Assembly: GCF_900100845.1 (NCBI RefSeq)
Contig: NZ_FNFP01000004.1
Location: 1 to 64,000 of the forward strand
Reading direction: 5' to 3'
Source: Natronincola ferrireducens
GTDB taxonomy: Bacteria; Bacillota; Clostridia; Peptostreptococcales; Natronincolaceae
Length of the DNA stretch: 64,000 nucleotides
Below, one piece after another: positions 54,950 to 63,960 of this stretch. Each line of letters begins with the position of its first letter. Within the stretch, counting starts at the first letter, position 1. The notes beneath the pieces are model-generated. The model ran no database searches. It was given only the letters and a program-made list of their open reading frames with translations, and was not told the DNA's origin. The translations under genes were made by a program, and so were the position numbers.

Positions 54950-55699
54950 TTATAAGTTTACTTTTACTTCATATTTACCCTTTAATTCATTTACTCTATT
55001 TGAGTACAGATCATGCTGTTTTTGACCAAGAAGTTGTTGCGCTAATTGACCTTTAACATCTTCAAAAGACTTCATTTCTTCGGGATTTTGCTCAAATACC
55101 TTAATAATATGGTGACCAAATTGAGTTTTTACAGGCTTGCTAATCTCATTCTTTTCCATGCTGAAAACAGCTTCTTCAAATTCAGGTACCATTTGTCCCC
55201 TAGGAAAAGCACCTAGGTTTCCGCCCTGAGCCTTTGAAGGACATTTTGAATATTTTTCAGCGGCTTCCTCAAAGGAAAGACCCCCTTCAAGCTCTTTAAT
55301 AATTGCTTCAGCTTCTTCTTCACTATCTACAAGAATGTGACTAGCTTTTGCAGTAGCTGGATTTTTAAAATGATCTTTATGGGATTCGTAATACTCGCCT
55401 AATTCCTTTTCGTCAAGGGCTACAGTTTTTACCAATTTGTTAATGGCATATTGCTTTAAAAAACTTTCTTCTACTTTTTTCAACTCTTTTTGAAAGGTTT
55501 CATCTTTATCTAGACCGTTGTCTAAAGCATCTAGATAAAACAATTCTTGGTTTATAAGCTCTTCTAACAATCTTTTTTTGCCTTCCTCCGATTGAAATTG
55601 TGCAGCCCTTTGTGGATCAATGCCCCTCATAAGTAGTTGTAGATCGGCCTCGGTAATTTCACGATCCCCTACTACTGCCAAAATGTTTTTGTTATCCAT
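54950..55699 (-). CDS. Parvulin-type peptidyl-prolyl isomerase, cytoplasmic
   Basis: A 249-aa foldase. An SurA/PrsA-like helical region (about 1-112) precedes a parvulin PPIase domain (about 113-205): AKASHILVDSEEEAEAI, GGNLGAFPRGQMVPEFEEAVF (partly quoted) and TQFGHHIIKV. No signal peptide or lipobox, so unlike PrsA it should remain in the cytoplasm. Catalyses cis-trans isomerisation of prolyl bonds in nascent or aggregation-prone proteins. ATG 55699 follows AAGGAGCG. Confidence 0.93.
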   Translation of the reverse strand: MDNKNILAVVGDREITEADLQLLMRGIDPQRAAQFQSEEGKKRLLEELINQELFYLDALDNGLDKDETFQKELKKVEESFLKQYAINKLVKTVALDEKELGEYYESHKDHFKNPATAKASHILVDSEEEAEAIIKELEGGLSFEEAAEKYSKCPSKAQGGNLGAFPRGQMVPEFEEAVFSMEKNEISKPVKTQFGHHIIKVFEQNPEEMKSFEDVKGQLAQQLLGQKQHDLYSNRVNELKGKYEVKVNL

Positions 55700-56070
55700 A
55701 AATTAAACGCTCCTTTGTAAGTATATTCTAAACCATCTTAACAAAAAAAGAGGAATATGTCCAATTTACATGAGTTTCCCCCAATAAATGGTGAATTATT
55801 ATAATAAAGTAGTTTTGGTTATTAATTTTTAAAGTTTAAAAAAATTCTTTTCAAAATCATAAAAATAAAGTACACTAAAGACAGATATTGGAAAAGTCCT
55901 TGACTCAAGGACTAAATGTTATATTTTTCTAAATCGCTAATATAGTGGATATTTTAGGATAAAAATCGTAGAACTTCTTCTTCAGAAATGGTTTAAAAAA
56001 TAGATTTTTTACAATAATAAGTATAGGCAATAGTGTATAGTAAATCTTTAATATAAAGGAGGTCAATATA
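55700..56070. promoter_or_regulatory. tdh upstream region with a 19-bp palindrome
   Basis: AGTCCTTGA-C-TCAAGGACT (55895-55913) is a perfect 9-1-9 inverted repeat 158 bases before the tdh start, a candidate operator. The rest of the 371-base divergent interval shows no gene and no recognised riboswitch. Confidence 0.45.
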
Positions 56071-57027
56071 TTGAAAAAAATATTAATAACTGGCGCATTA
56101 GGTCAAATAGGTTCAGAATTGACAATGAACATGAGGAAAATCTATGGCAATGATAATGTAATTGCCAGTAGTAGAAGAAGACAAGAAAATGAGGTAGTAG
56201 AAAGTGGACCTTTTGAAATTGTAGATGTTACTAACCCACAACATCTTGTGGATGCAGTAAAAAAGCATAAGCCAGATACTATTATTAATCTTGCTGCTAT
56301 TTTATCAGCCAATGGAGAAAATAATCCATCGGCAGCATGGAATATAAATATGAATGGTCTATATAATATTTTAGAAGTTGCTAGAGAAAATCAATGTGCT
56401 GTTTGCACCCCAAGCTCTATCGCAGTTTTTGGTCCTAGTACACCAAAGGATAATACTCCTCAGGATACATTGATGCGTCCAACCACCATGTATGGTGTAA
56501 CAAAGGTGGCAGGGGAACTTCTTTGTGATTATTACTTTAAAAAGTTCAATGTGGACACTAGAGGTGTTCGTTTTCCAGGATTAATCTCTAATGTTGCATT
56601 ACCTGGAGGCGGAACCACTGATTATGCTGTGCATATTTACTATGAAGCCCTAAAAAATAAGAAATACACCTGCTTTTTACAAAAGGGCACCTATATGGAT
56701 ATGATGTATATGCCAGATGCACTAGATGCTATTATTAATCTAATGGAGGCTGACCCAACTAAGTTAGTCCATAGGAATGCCTTTAATGTTACTGCTATGA
56801 GCTTTGATCCCGAAGGCATTGCTGCAGAGATTAAAAAGCATATTCCAGAGTTCACCATAGATTATAATGTAAATCAAGACATACAAAACATAGCAGACTC
56901 ATGGCCCAATTCATTGGATGATAGTGAAGCAAGAGAGCAATGGGGCTGGAATCCAAAATATGATTTAACAGCTATGACGAAGGATATGTTAGATACGTTA
57001 AGCAAAAAACTTAATATTCAGTATTAA
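56071..57027 (+). CDS. tdh: L-threonine 3-dehydrogenase, SDR (epimerase-like) type
   Basis: A 318-aa extended short-chain dehydrogenase oxidising threonine to 2-amino-3-ketobutyrate with NAD+. ILITGALGQIGSEL is the NAD motif (about 4-17), TPSSIAVFG and YGVTKVAGE (Tyr-x3-Lys) the catalytic residues, and GTTDYAVHIYYEAL the substrate loop of this TDH class. TTG 56071 follows AAAGGAGG. Strong terminator downstream. Threonine breakdown would yield glycine plus acetyl-CoA with a lyase not in view. Confidence 0.92.
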   Translation: MKKILITGALGQIGSELTMNMRKIYGNDNVIASSRRRQENEVVESGPFEIVDVTNPQHLVDAVKKHKPDTIINLAAILSANGENNPSAAWNINMNGLYNILEVARENQCAVCTPSSIAVFGPSTPKDNTPQDTLMRPTTMYGVTKVAGELLCDYYFKKFNVDTRGVRFPGLISNVALPGGGTTDYAVHIYYEALKNKKYTCFLQKGTYMDMMYMPDALDAIINLMEADPTKLVHRNAFNVTAMSFDPEGIAAEIKKHIPEFTIDYNVNQDIQNIADSWPNSLDDSEAREQWGWNPKYDLTAMTKDMLDTLSKKLNIQY

Positions 57028-57028
57028 T

Positions 57029-57070
57029 TAAACAAAGTCCTCCTTTTAAATATAGGGAGGACTTTGTTTA
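57029..57070 (+). terminator. Terminator after tdh
   Basis: TAAACAAAGTCCTCC (57029-57043) and GGAGGACTTTGTTTA (57056-57070), a perfect 15-bp stem with T-rich ending. Confidence 0.88.
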
Positions 57071-57165
57071 AATATTCTAAAAAATTTCCTTTACTTTTGG
57101 TTAAATTTTTTATACAATACGTTACAAATTAACTTAATAGATACTAGGATATAGGAGGGACTGTT

Positions 57166-58305
57166 GTGACCATAACAGTAAGGGATATTTTAAATCTACC
57201 AATTTTTAAAAATGTTACTATTATCGCAGGGAAGAATGGTTTAGATAAAAGGATAAAACGAATAAGTGTTTTTGATATATTTACCTATGATGATGATCCT
57301 CAGCACCTATCAAAGGAGGGGGACTTTTATCTTTCGGGTTTTTATGACATAAGAAATTCCATTGAAAATCAGATACAAGCTATCAATATTATGATAAAAG
57401 CTGGATCCTGTGCCTTATGTCTCATTGATTCCTTTGTTGGAGAAATCCACCAGGAGGTGAAGAAGGTAGCTGATGACAATGACTACCCTATTCTAGTAAT
57501 AAGTGGTGAAATTCCCTACTCGGAGATAATTATGGATGTGATGGAGGCCATTATTGAAGACAATCTTGATACTATCAAAAGTTTAGAGATTGAACATATG
57601 CTAAAGGAAAGCTTTAATAAAAATGCATTGCTGGAAAAAGCTTATCAAATCAACGAAAACTTTGAAAAAAATGTAATAATTTTATTTTACAGTGATTATG
57701 CCATTACAAAGAGGTATATAGAAAGGATAAAGGATTCCTATGTAGGGCATAAGGAATGGACGATTCTTAAGTTTAGAAAGGGTATTTTATTTATCATTAC
57801 AAGTAATAAAAGGACATATGAAGATATAAGTTGTACTTTGAACTATGCTATAAAGACATTGGGGAAAGATAGTACCACCTACAAAATTGGGATTAGCAAC
57901 TATCATTTAGGCTTAGATAAACTAAATACAGCTCTTCAAGAGGCGGTTTTTTCTTGTGATTTAGCAAAAATTATGGATCAAAAGGTTGTCTACTACAATA
58001 AGCTAGGTATTTATAAATTTTTAACACCATTAAGACATAATCCTGCCATAAAGAACTTTCATGATGAGATACTCCAGCCTATCATAAGCTATGATGAGAA
58101 GAATAAAAGCAATCTCTTGGAAACTGCAGTGGCTTTTATAGATAACGATACAGATGTTAAAAAAACCGCACAAGTACTATTTCAGCACGAAAATACTATA
58201 CGATATAGAATTATGAAAATCAAAGAAATTTTTGATAAAGAAAATATACAGGGGAATTTTATTGAACAATTATCAGTAGCTATCAAAATTAACAAACTAT
58301 ACTAA
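57166..58305 (+). CDS. PucR-family transcriptional regulator
   Basis: A 379-aa regulator. The N-terminal PucR domain (about 1-125) has TVRDILNLPIFKNVTIIAG and LSGFYDIRNS; the C-terminus has the PucR HTH_30 motif (VKKTAQVLFQHENTIRYRI, about 335-353). PucR proteins control purine, amino-acid or related catabolic genes in response to metabolites. GTG 57166 follows AGGAGGG. The ABC transporter downstream is a plausible target; the ligand is unknown. Confidence 0.92.
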   Translation: MTITVRDILNLPIFKNVTIIAGKNGLDKRIKRISVFDIFTYDDDPQHLSKEGDFYLSGFYDIRNSIENQIQAINIMIKAGSCALCLIDSFVGEIHQEVKKVADDNDYPILVISGEIPYSEIIMDVMEAIIEDNLDTIKSLEIEHMLKESFNKNALLEKAYQINENFEKNVIILFYSDYAITKRYIERIKDSYVGHKEWTILKFRKGILFIITSNKRTYEDISCTLNYAIKTLGKDSTTYKIGISNYHLGLDKLNTALQEAVFSCDLAKIMDQKVVYYNKLGIYKFLTPLRHNPAIKNFHDEILQPIISYDEKNKSNLLETAVAFIDNDTDVKKTAQVLFQHENTIRYRIMKIKEIFDKENIQGNFIEQLSVAIKINKLY

Positions 58306-58341
58306 ATAAAACAATTCAATAACACAATTTAAATATACATG

Positions 58342-58400
58342 CGAATGGATAAATAATAGCTAAAATAAACCAAATTATTTATAAACATTCGTTGTTTTTT
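58342..58400 (+). terminator. Imperfect inverted repeat after pucR, terminator or operator
   Basis: CGAATG-G-ATAAATAAT (58342-58357) pairs with ATTATTTAT-AAA-CATTCG (58374-58391), followed by TTGTTTTTTTG, so a terminator is likely. The symmetry also suits a regulator site; sequence cannot separate the two. Confidence 0.55.
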
Positions 58401-58561
58401 TGTCTAAAATAAAATTCAATACATTGGAAACACAGGGATTGTAATATTTACAAAAACCATACCCTCTGTTTATAGATATTACAAAGGAAGAATAAAGTTT
58501 CTTAGAGAATGTATAAATAAAAGTTATTCGAATTTTTAAAAATAATTTAGGAGGTTAAAGA

Positions 58562-60163
58562 ATGAAAAAGCAAAGCTGGAAAAGAAAACTATCTATTTTT
58601 TTATTGATAGGCATTTTAATTTTATCGGGATTTTTAATGACTGCCTGTGGAGGAGGACAACAAACGGCCCAAGGGGAAGAGGGTCAGCCAAGAATAGCTT
58701 TTTATGCTACGGCTAATGAACCAATCTTAGATTTTGATCCAAGTGTAGAATTTTCTAATGGTATTGTTGTGCTACACAATATTTATGAGACCCTATTAAA
58801 ATATGAAGCATTAGAAGATAAAGTTGTTCCTGTTTTGGCTACGGATTATTCTGTTAGCGAAGATGGATTAATATGGGAATTTAATATAAGAGAAGGGGTA
58901 AAGTTCCATGATGGCAGTGACTTAAACGCTGAAGCTGTAAAGCTGTCTATAGAAAGAACCATCAATATGGATCAAGGGGCTGCTTATATTTGGCATCCAG
59001 TGGAGGAGATTAATGTAGTAGATACGTACAAGGTAGAATTTAAGCTCTCCTATCCAGCACCTTTAGATTTAATTGCCAGTGCTGGGTATGCAGGATTTAT
59101 TATGTCACCAGCAGCAACGGAAGAAGCCAGTAATTGGTTTGCTCAAGGCAATACAGCTGGAACAGGTCCCTACACCATAGATAGTTTTAAGATGGGGGAA
59201 GAAGTTGTACTAAAGGTTTTTGAAGATTATTGGAAGGGATGGGAAGGCAACTACTTTGATAAAGTCTTCTTTAAAAGGGTGGCAGAAGCATCCTCTAGAA
59301 GATTATTGCTAGAAAGAGGAGAAGTTGATTTCGTCAGTATGCTTCCCTATGAGGATTTAGAGGTGTTAAAAAACAATCCAAATCTAGACCTTATTGTAGG
59401 ACCTTCTTATCAGAATTTGTTCTTCAAATTTAATACTGAAAAAGAGCCTTTAAACAATAAATTGGTTCGCCAAGCTATATCCTATGCATTCCCCTATGGG
59501 GACGTAATGGAATATGCAGTAGGTGGCTATGCAACCCAAGCTAGAGGTGCTGTTCCTTTAGGACATTGGGGTCATGGAGAAGATTTATATCAATATGAGC
59601 ATAATATCGAGAAGGCCAAAGCCTTATTAAAGGAGGCAGGCTATGAAGATGGTGGATTCACCATTACTATAACCTATGCAGCTGGAGATGAGACGCAAAA
59701 AAACGCAGCTGAACTATTTATGGCTGAATTAGATAAGCTAAATATAAACCTAGAAATTCGTGGAATGCCTTGGGAAAGTCAATGGGAGCTTTCTAGAAGC
59801 AGTTCCCTTGATAGAAGACAGGATATTCTAGTGATGTACTGGTGGCCAGATTTTGCCAGTCCCTATGGATGGTTATATTCTATGTTCCATACAGAGGAGG
59901 ACATATTATTTAATCTAGCTTATTGGAGCAATGAAGAATTTGACAACCTCATTGATGAAGCTAATGTTATAAGTAGTACCGATAGAGATAGGGCAGAAGA
60001 GATGTTTATAGAGGCTCAAAAGATTTTGGTTGAAGAAGCACCTTCTATTTTTGTCTACGATATGCAATATGCTTGGATTGCTAACAAAACCTTTAAAGGG
60101 GTAAAAAACAATCCAGTTTATCCAAATGTTGTATTTTTCCATGAAACCTATAGACAACAATAA
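58562..60163 (+). CDS. Dipeptide/oligopeptide-type ABC transporter substrate-binding lipoprotein
   Basis: A 533-aa SBP family 5 protein. The signal peptide ends in lipobox LMTACGGG, so it is anchored outside. EDGLIWEFNIREGVKFHDG and AEAVKLSIERTINMDQG are family hallmarks, and the TGPY in TAGTGPYTIDSF marks the ligand cleft. Substrates of SBP_5 include di- and oligopeptides, nickel and opines; length suits peptides. ATG 58562 follows TAGGAGG. First of five transporter genes with short spacers. Confidence 0.93.
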   Translation: MKKQSWKRKLSIFLLIGILILSGFLMTACGGGQQTAQGEEGQPRIAFYATANEPILDFDPSVEFSNGIVVLHNIYETLLKYEALEDKVVPVLATDYSVSEDGLIWEFNIREGVKFHDGSDLNAEAVKLSIERTINMDQGAAYIWHPVEEINVVDTYKVEFKLSYPAPLDLIASAGYAGFIMSPAATEEASNWFAQGNTAGTGPYTIDSFKMGEEVVLKVFEDYWKGWEGNYFDKVFFKRVAEASSRRLLLERGEVDFVSMLPYEDLEVLKNNPNLDLIVGPSYQNLFFKFNTEKEPLNNKLVRQAISYAFPYGDVMEYAVGGYATQARGAVPLGHWGHGEDLYQYEHNIEKAKALLKEAGYEDGGFTITITYAAGDETQKNAAELFMAELDKLNINLEIRGMPWESQWELSRSSSLDRRQDILVMYWWPDFASPYGWLYSMFHTEEDILFNLAYWSNEEFDNLIDEANVISSTDRDRAEEMFIEAQKILVEEAPSIFVYDMQYAWIANKTFKGVKNNPVYPNVVFFHETYRQQ

Positions 60164-60196
60164 GAAGTTTAAGACAGACTTTTAGGCGGTGATATA

Positions 60197-61207
60197 TTGA
60201 AATCATTAATCATCAAACGACTTTTATCAGGAATACTGGTTTTATTAGGTGTAATTGTTATCACATTTACCATTACGAGAATGATACCCTCCAACCCTGC
60301 AGCTCAATGGGTTGGCCCAAGGGCTACAGCTGAACAAATTCAAAGGGCGGAGATTGAACTAGGCTTAGATCAACCCTTATATATACAGTTTGGAAGGTAT
60401 GTAAGGGACTTGCTTAGAGGAAATCTTGGAAACTCCTTAAGGTCTCATCAGCCTATAATAAAAGAATTAAAGGCATACTTGCCAGCCACCATAGAATTGG
60501 TTTTAATTTCTACTATTGCTGCTGTTTTTGTAGGCATACCTTTAGGTCTATTATCTGCCAAGATGAAGGATAGATGGTCAGACCACCTCATCCGCTTTTT
60601 TTCAGTGGGTGGGGTATCTCTCCCCATCTTTTGGGTTGCCCTGTTCCTTCAATTAATCTTCTATAGAGGGTTAGGTCTTTTGCCCTTAGGGGGGCAACTA
60701 AGTATACAAACAAAGCTTTTATATGATGTGCCCCATGTGACTGGTTTTCTAATATTTGATAGTTTAATTACTTGGAATATCCCGGTTTTAAAGGATGCAC
60801 TTCTTCATATGGTTCTACCAGGAATTACGGTGGCGCTTTATCCTATAGCTTTAGTGGCTAGGATGACAAGGTCTGCCTTACTGGAAATATTAAGTGAAGA
60901 TTATATTCGAGCTGCTAGATCCTATGGCTTACCTGAAAGAATTGTTACATGGTCCTATGCTTTAAAAAATTCCTTAGGGCCTACGGCCACAGTAGTCACC
61001 TTATCGATAGGGTATACATTGGTAAATACTTTTTTGATAGAAGCTATTTTTAGCTGGCCTGGTATCGGAAGTTACATTGCATCGGCGGTGACTAGTTTGG
61101 ATTATCCAGCCATCATGGGAGTTACTATTTTTTCGGCAGTTGCCTATGTTGTATTAAATCTTGTGGCAGATATCATTATCGCACTAGATCCCCGAATCCG
61201 GGTTTAG
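60197..61207 (+). CDS. DppB-type ABC transporter permease
   Basis: A 336-aa permease with six transmembrane helices. The N-terminal segment MIPSNPAAQWVGPRATAEQI is the DppB-type periplasmic loop, and the EAA loop reads EDYIRAARSYGLPERIV (about 234-250). TTG 60197 follows AGGCGGTG. Lies 33 bases after the binding protein. Forms the channel with the next gene. Confidence 0.93.
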   Translation: MKSLIIKRLLSGILVLLGVIVITFTITRMIPSNPAAQWVGPRATAEQIQRAEIELGLDQPLYIQFGRYVRDLLRGNLGNSLRSHQPIIKELKAYLPATIELVLISTIAAVFVGIPLGLLSAKMKDRWSDHLIRFFSVGGVSLPIFWVALFLQLIFYRGLGLLPLGGQLSIQTKLLYDVPHVTGFLIFDSLITWNIPVLKDALLHMVLPGITVALYPIALVARMTRSALLEILSEDYIRAARSYGLPERIVTWSYALKNSLGPTATVVTLSIGYTLVNTFLIEAIFSWPGIGSYIASAVTSLDYPAIMGVTIFSAVAYVVLNLVADIIIALDPRIRV

Positions 61208-61220
61208 GAGGAGGCGTGAC

Positions 61221-62114
61221 ATGTTAAATAAAGCAATATCTTTAAAAACCCTTCAGCCTAAAATGAAGGAATTAAAATTTTCCATATACCTATTAAATAG
61301 AAATCGATTAACCCAAGCAGCTTTTATTGCCGTTATCCTTTTAATTGTTGTTGCCCTTGTAGCTCCCTATATTGTTCCCTATCCCACCCATATTGCTAGA
61401 GAGAACAATCCTCAGGATAAGCTAATGGCTCCTTCTTCAAATTATTGGTTTGGAACCGATGAGCTAGGGAGGGATATATTCAGTAGAGTGCTTTATGGAA
61501 CAAGAATATCTTTGCAGACGGCTCTATTGGCAGTAGGATTAGCCCTATTAATAGGTGTCCCCCTTGGAGCTGTAGCAGGAACAATAGGCGGCTACGTGGA
61601 TGAAATTTTAATGAGGATTACAGATGTTTTTTTAAGCTTTCCGCCTCTTTTGTTAGCCATTGCTATATCAGCCTTTTTAGGTCCCAGTTTAAGAAATGCT
61701 ATGTTGGCCATCGCCATATCTTGGTGGCCTTGGTATGCAAGACTGGTGAGGGGTCAAGCTATTTCAATAAAGGAACGTCAGTTTGTGCGGGCTGCAAAGG
61801 CTATAGGTAGCTCCACCAGTAAAATTATATTTCAACACGTAGTACCTAACTGTATATCACCTATTATTGTACAGGCATCTATGGATATAGGAGGAGTTAT
61901 TTTAACGATAGCATCCTTAAGCTTTTTAGGTCTAGGAGCCCAAGCACCTACACCAGAATGGGGGTTAATGGTAAGTACCAGTAGAAATTATTTTTTAAAT
62001 GCATGGTGGTATAGTATTTTTCCTGGACTGGCGATATTTATAACAGTTTTAGCCTTTAATTTATTAGGAGATGGACTTAGAGAGATTTTAGATCCAAAGA
62101 CTAGAAAGAATTAG
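61221..62114 (+). CDS. DppC-type ABC transporter permease
   Basis: A 297-aa permease with six helices. FGTDELGRDIFSRVLYGTR (about 74-92) is the DppC/OppC hallmark, and the EAA loop is ERQFVRAAKAIGSSTSKII (about 193-211). ATG 61221 follows TAGGAGGAGGCG, 13 bases after the DppB-type gene. Pairs with DppB and the two ATPases below. Confidence 0.93.
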   Translation: MLNKAISLKTLQPKMKELKFSIYLLNRNRLTQAAFIAVILLIVVALVAPYIVPYPTHIARENNPQDKLMAPSSNYWFGTDELGRDIFSRVLYGTRISLQTALLAVGLALLIGVPLGAVAGTIGGYVDEILMRITDVFLSFPPLLLAIAISAFLGPSLRNAMLAIAISWWPWYARLVRGQAISIKERQFVRAAKAIGSSTSKIIFQHVVPNCISPIIVQASMDIGGVILTIASLSFLGLGAQAPTPEWGLMVSTSRNYFLNAWWYSIFPGLAIFITVLAFNLLGDGLREILDPKTRKN

Positions 62115-62125
62115 GAGTTGTTTCT

Positions 62126-62947
62126 ATGAGTCATTATTTTGAAATCCAAAATTTAAAAGTAAATTTTAACAGCTATGAGGGGAAAAAGAATATTTTAGAT
62201 ATAGATCATTTGGCTATAGAAAAGGGTAAAACTTTTGGATTGGTAGGGGAGAGTGGATCAGGAAAAACAGTTCTAGCTCTTACTATTCTCAATCTATTGT
62301 CCCAGCCCCCAGGTGAGATAGAAGCTGGTAAGATCATCTTTAATGGGGAAAATCTTTTAGACAAGAAAGAATCATTTATGCAAAGGATACGGGGAAAAAA
62401 AATTTCCATGATTTTTCAGGATCCCATGTCCACATTAAACCCTGTATTTACAATAGGGGAACAGTTAATAAGGGTTATTGTACATAACCAAACTATTGGA
62501 AGGAAGGCTGCTGAAAAAAAGGCACTAGAAATGATAGAGCTAGTTAAACTTCCTGATGCCAAAAACATGCTTAAAAAATATCCCCATGAGCTAAGTGGTG
62601 GTCAGCGACAAAGGATAATTATTGCCATGGCCCTATCCTGTGGCGCAGAATTTATTATAGCCGATGAACCTACTAGAAACCTTGATGTGACTATCCAAGC
62701 TGGAATATTAAAGTTAATCAAGGAACTACAAAGGGAGTTACAAGTAACGGTTCTATTTATAGCAAACAATCCCACTTTAATACCAGCTATTTGTGATGAG
62801 GTAGGTATATTATTTGAAGGAAAAATTGTTGAAAAGGGTGGTATTAAAGAGGTGCTTCACAACCCCAAGCATCCTTATACAATAGCTATGCTAAATGCTA
62901 TACCTAAAAGTAAACAGGAAAAAGGGGGTGTTTCCCATCAACGATAA
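62126..62947 (+). CDS. DppD-type ABC ATPase with degenerate H-loop
   Basis: A 273-aa ATPase. Walker A is GESGSGKT (41-48), signature LSGGQRQR (156-163) and Walker B FIIADEPT. The switch (H-loop) that reads THD in normal DppD is replaced by Ala-Asn-Asn (FIANNPTLIP, N214), so its own hydrolysis should be weak. The protein also lacks the C-terminal RCP...C segment of OppD/DppD (usual about 320 aa). The other ATPase is normal. ATG 62126 follows TAGGAGT. Ends overlapping the next gene. Confidence 0.92.
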   Translation: MSHYFEIQNLKVNFNSYEGKKNILDIDHLAIEKGKTFGLVGESGSGKTVLALTILNLLSQPPGEIEAGKIIFNGENLLDKKESFMQRIRGKKISMIFQDPMSTLNPVFTIGEQLIRVIVHNQTIGRKAAEKKALEMIELVKLPDAKNMLKKYPHELSGGQRQRIIIAMALSCGAEFIIADEPTRNLDVTIQAGILKLIKELQRELQVTVLFIANNPTLIPAICDEVGILFEGKIVEKGGIKEVLHNPKHPYTIAMLNAIPKSKQEKGGVSHQR

Positions 62948-63923
62948 TCTTTTAGAGGTAAAGGAGCTAAAAAAATACTTTCCAATTCGAGAAGGCTTTT
63001 TTTCAAAACCAGTAGCATGGGTAAAGGCTGTTGACAAAGTATCCTTTCAAATTAAAAAGGGAGAAACGCTAGGAATTGTAGGGGAATCTGGATGTGGCAA
63101 AACAACCCTTATTAATACTATCTTAAGGTTAGAGGAACCCACCGAAGGAGAAGTAATTTTTAATGGACAAAACATCTTTGAATTAGATAAAGATTCCCTT
63201 AGAAAAATCAGAAAAAATATTCAAGTAGTTTTTCAGGATCCATTCTGGTCTTTAAATCCAAGATTTTTAATTAAAGATATTATTGGTGAACCCATTAGGG
63301 TCCATGAAAATGTGGGGGAAGAGGAATTTATAGAAAAAGTTCAAAATTTATTACAGCTGGTGGGCTTGCCTGCAAATAGTGTTTATAAGTATCCCCATGA
63401 ATTTAGCGGAGGACAAAGACAACGGATTGCCATTGCTAGGGCACTGGCTCTCCACCCAAAACTTGTGATTTTAGATGAACCCACCTCATCCATTGATTTG
63501 GTTTCTCAAGCCTCTGTTTTAAAATTATTGGAAGAATTGAAGAAGGAACTGAGCTTAACCTATATATTAATATCCCATGACTTAAGTGTTGTTCATAATA
63601 TGGCAGATAAAATTATTGTTATGTATTTAGGAAAAATTGTAGAGTATGGTGAGGCCCATGAGGTATTTAGAAATCCTCAACACCCCTACACCCAAGCCTT
63701 ATTTGCAGCCATTCCTGATATTTATACAGAGGGAATGGAGGGTATGAAGATTTTAGAAGGAAATGTTCCCAGTCCTATTAATCCACCGAAGGGATGTTAC
63801 TTCCATACCCGCTGTCCCCATGCTATGGAAATATGCAAAGAAATAGAACCACTCCCTGTGGTGGAAACTGAAAAACAACATATGGTCACCTGCCATTTAA
63901 TACAGAAAAAAGCAAATCTTTAA
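62928..63923 (+). CDS. DppF-type ABC ATPase
   Basis: A 331-aa ATPase. Walker A GESGCGKT, signature FSGGQRQR, Walker B LVILDEPTS and the H-loop ISHDLSVV are all normal. The C-terminal FHTRCPHAMEIC is the Cys-containing tail of oligopeptide ATPases, possibly for an iron-sulfur cluster. An in-frame start at 62895 exists, but GTG 62928 with AGGA (62916-62919) fits best and overlaps the preceding gene by 20 bases. Completes a five-gene dpp-like operon. Confidence 0.92.
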   Translation: MFPINDNLLEVKELKKYFPIREGFFSKPVAWVKAVDKVSFQIKKGETLGIVGESGCGKTTLINTILRLEEPTEGEVIFNGQNIFELDKDSLRKIRKNIQVVFQDPFWSLNPRFLIKDIIGEPIRVHENVGEEEFIEKVQNLLQLVGLPANSVYKYPHEFSGGQRQRIAIARALALHPKLVILDEPTSSIDLVSQASVLKLLEELKKELSLTYILISHDLSVVHNMADKIIVMYLGKIVEYGEAHEVFRNPQHPYTQALFAAIPDIYTEGMEGMKILEGNVPSPINPPKGCYFHTRCPHAMEICKEIEPLPVVETEKQHMVTCHLIQKKANL

Positions 63924-63960
63924 AAATATAGCCTAGAACATAAGGGAAGGAGATTACACT

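Noticed and set aside
54745-55056. 103-aa plus-strand ORF across the GNAT and parvulin genes
   Set aside because: Overlaps both real genes and a terminator in another frame.
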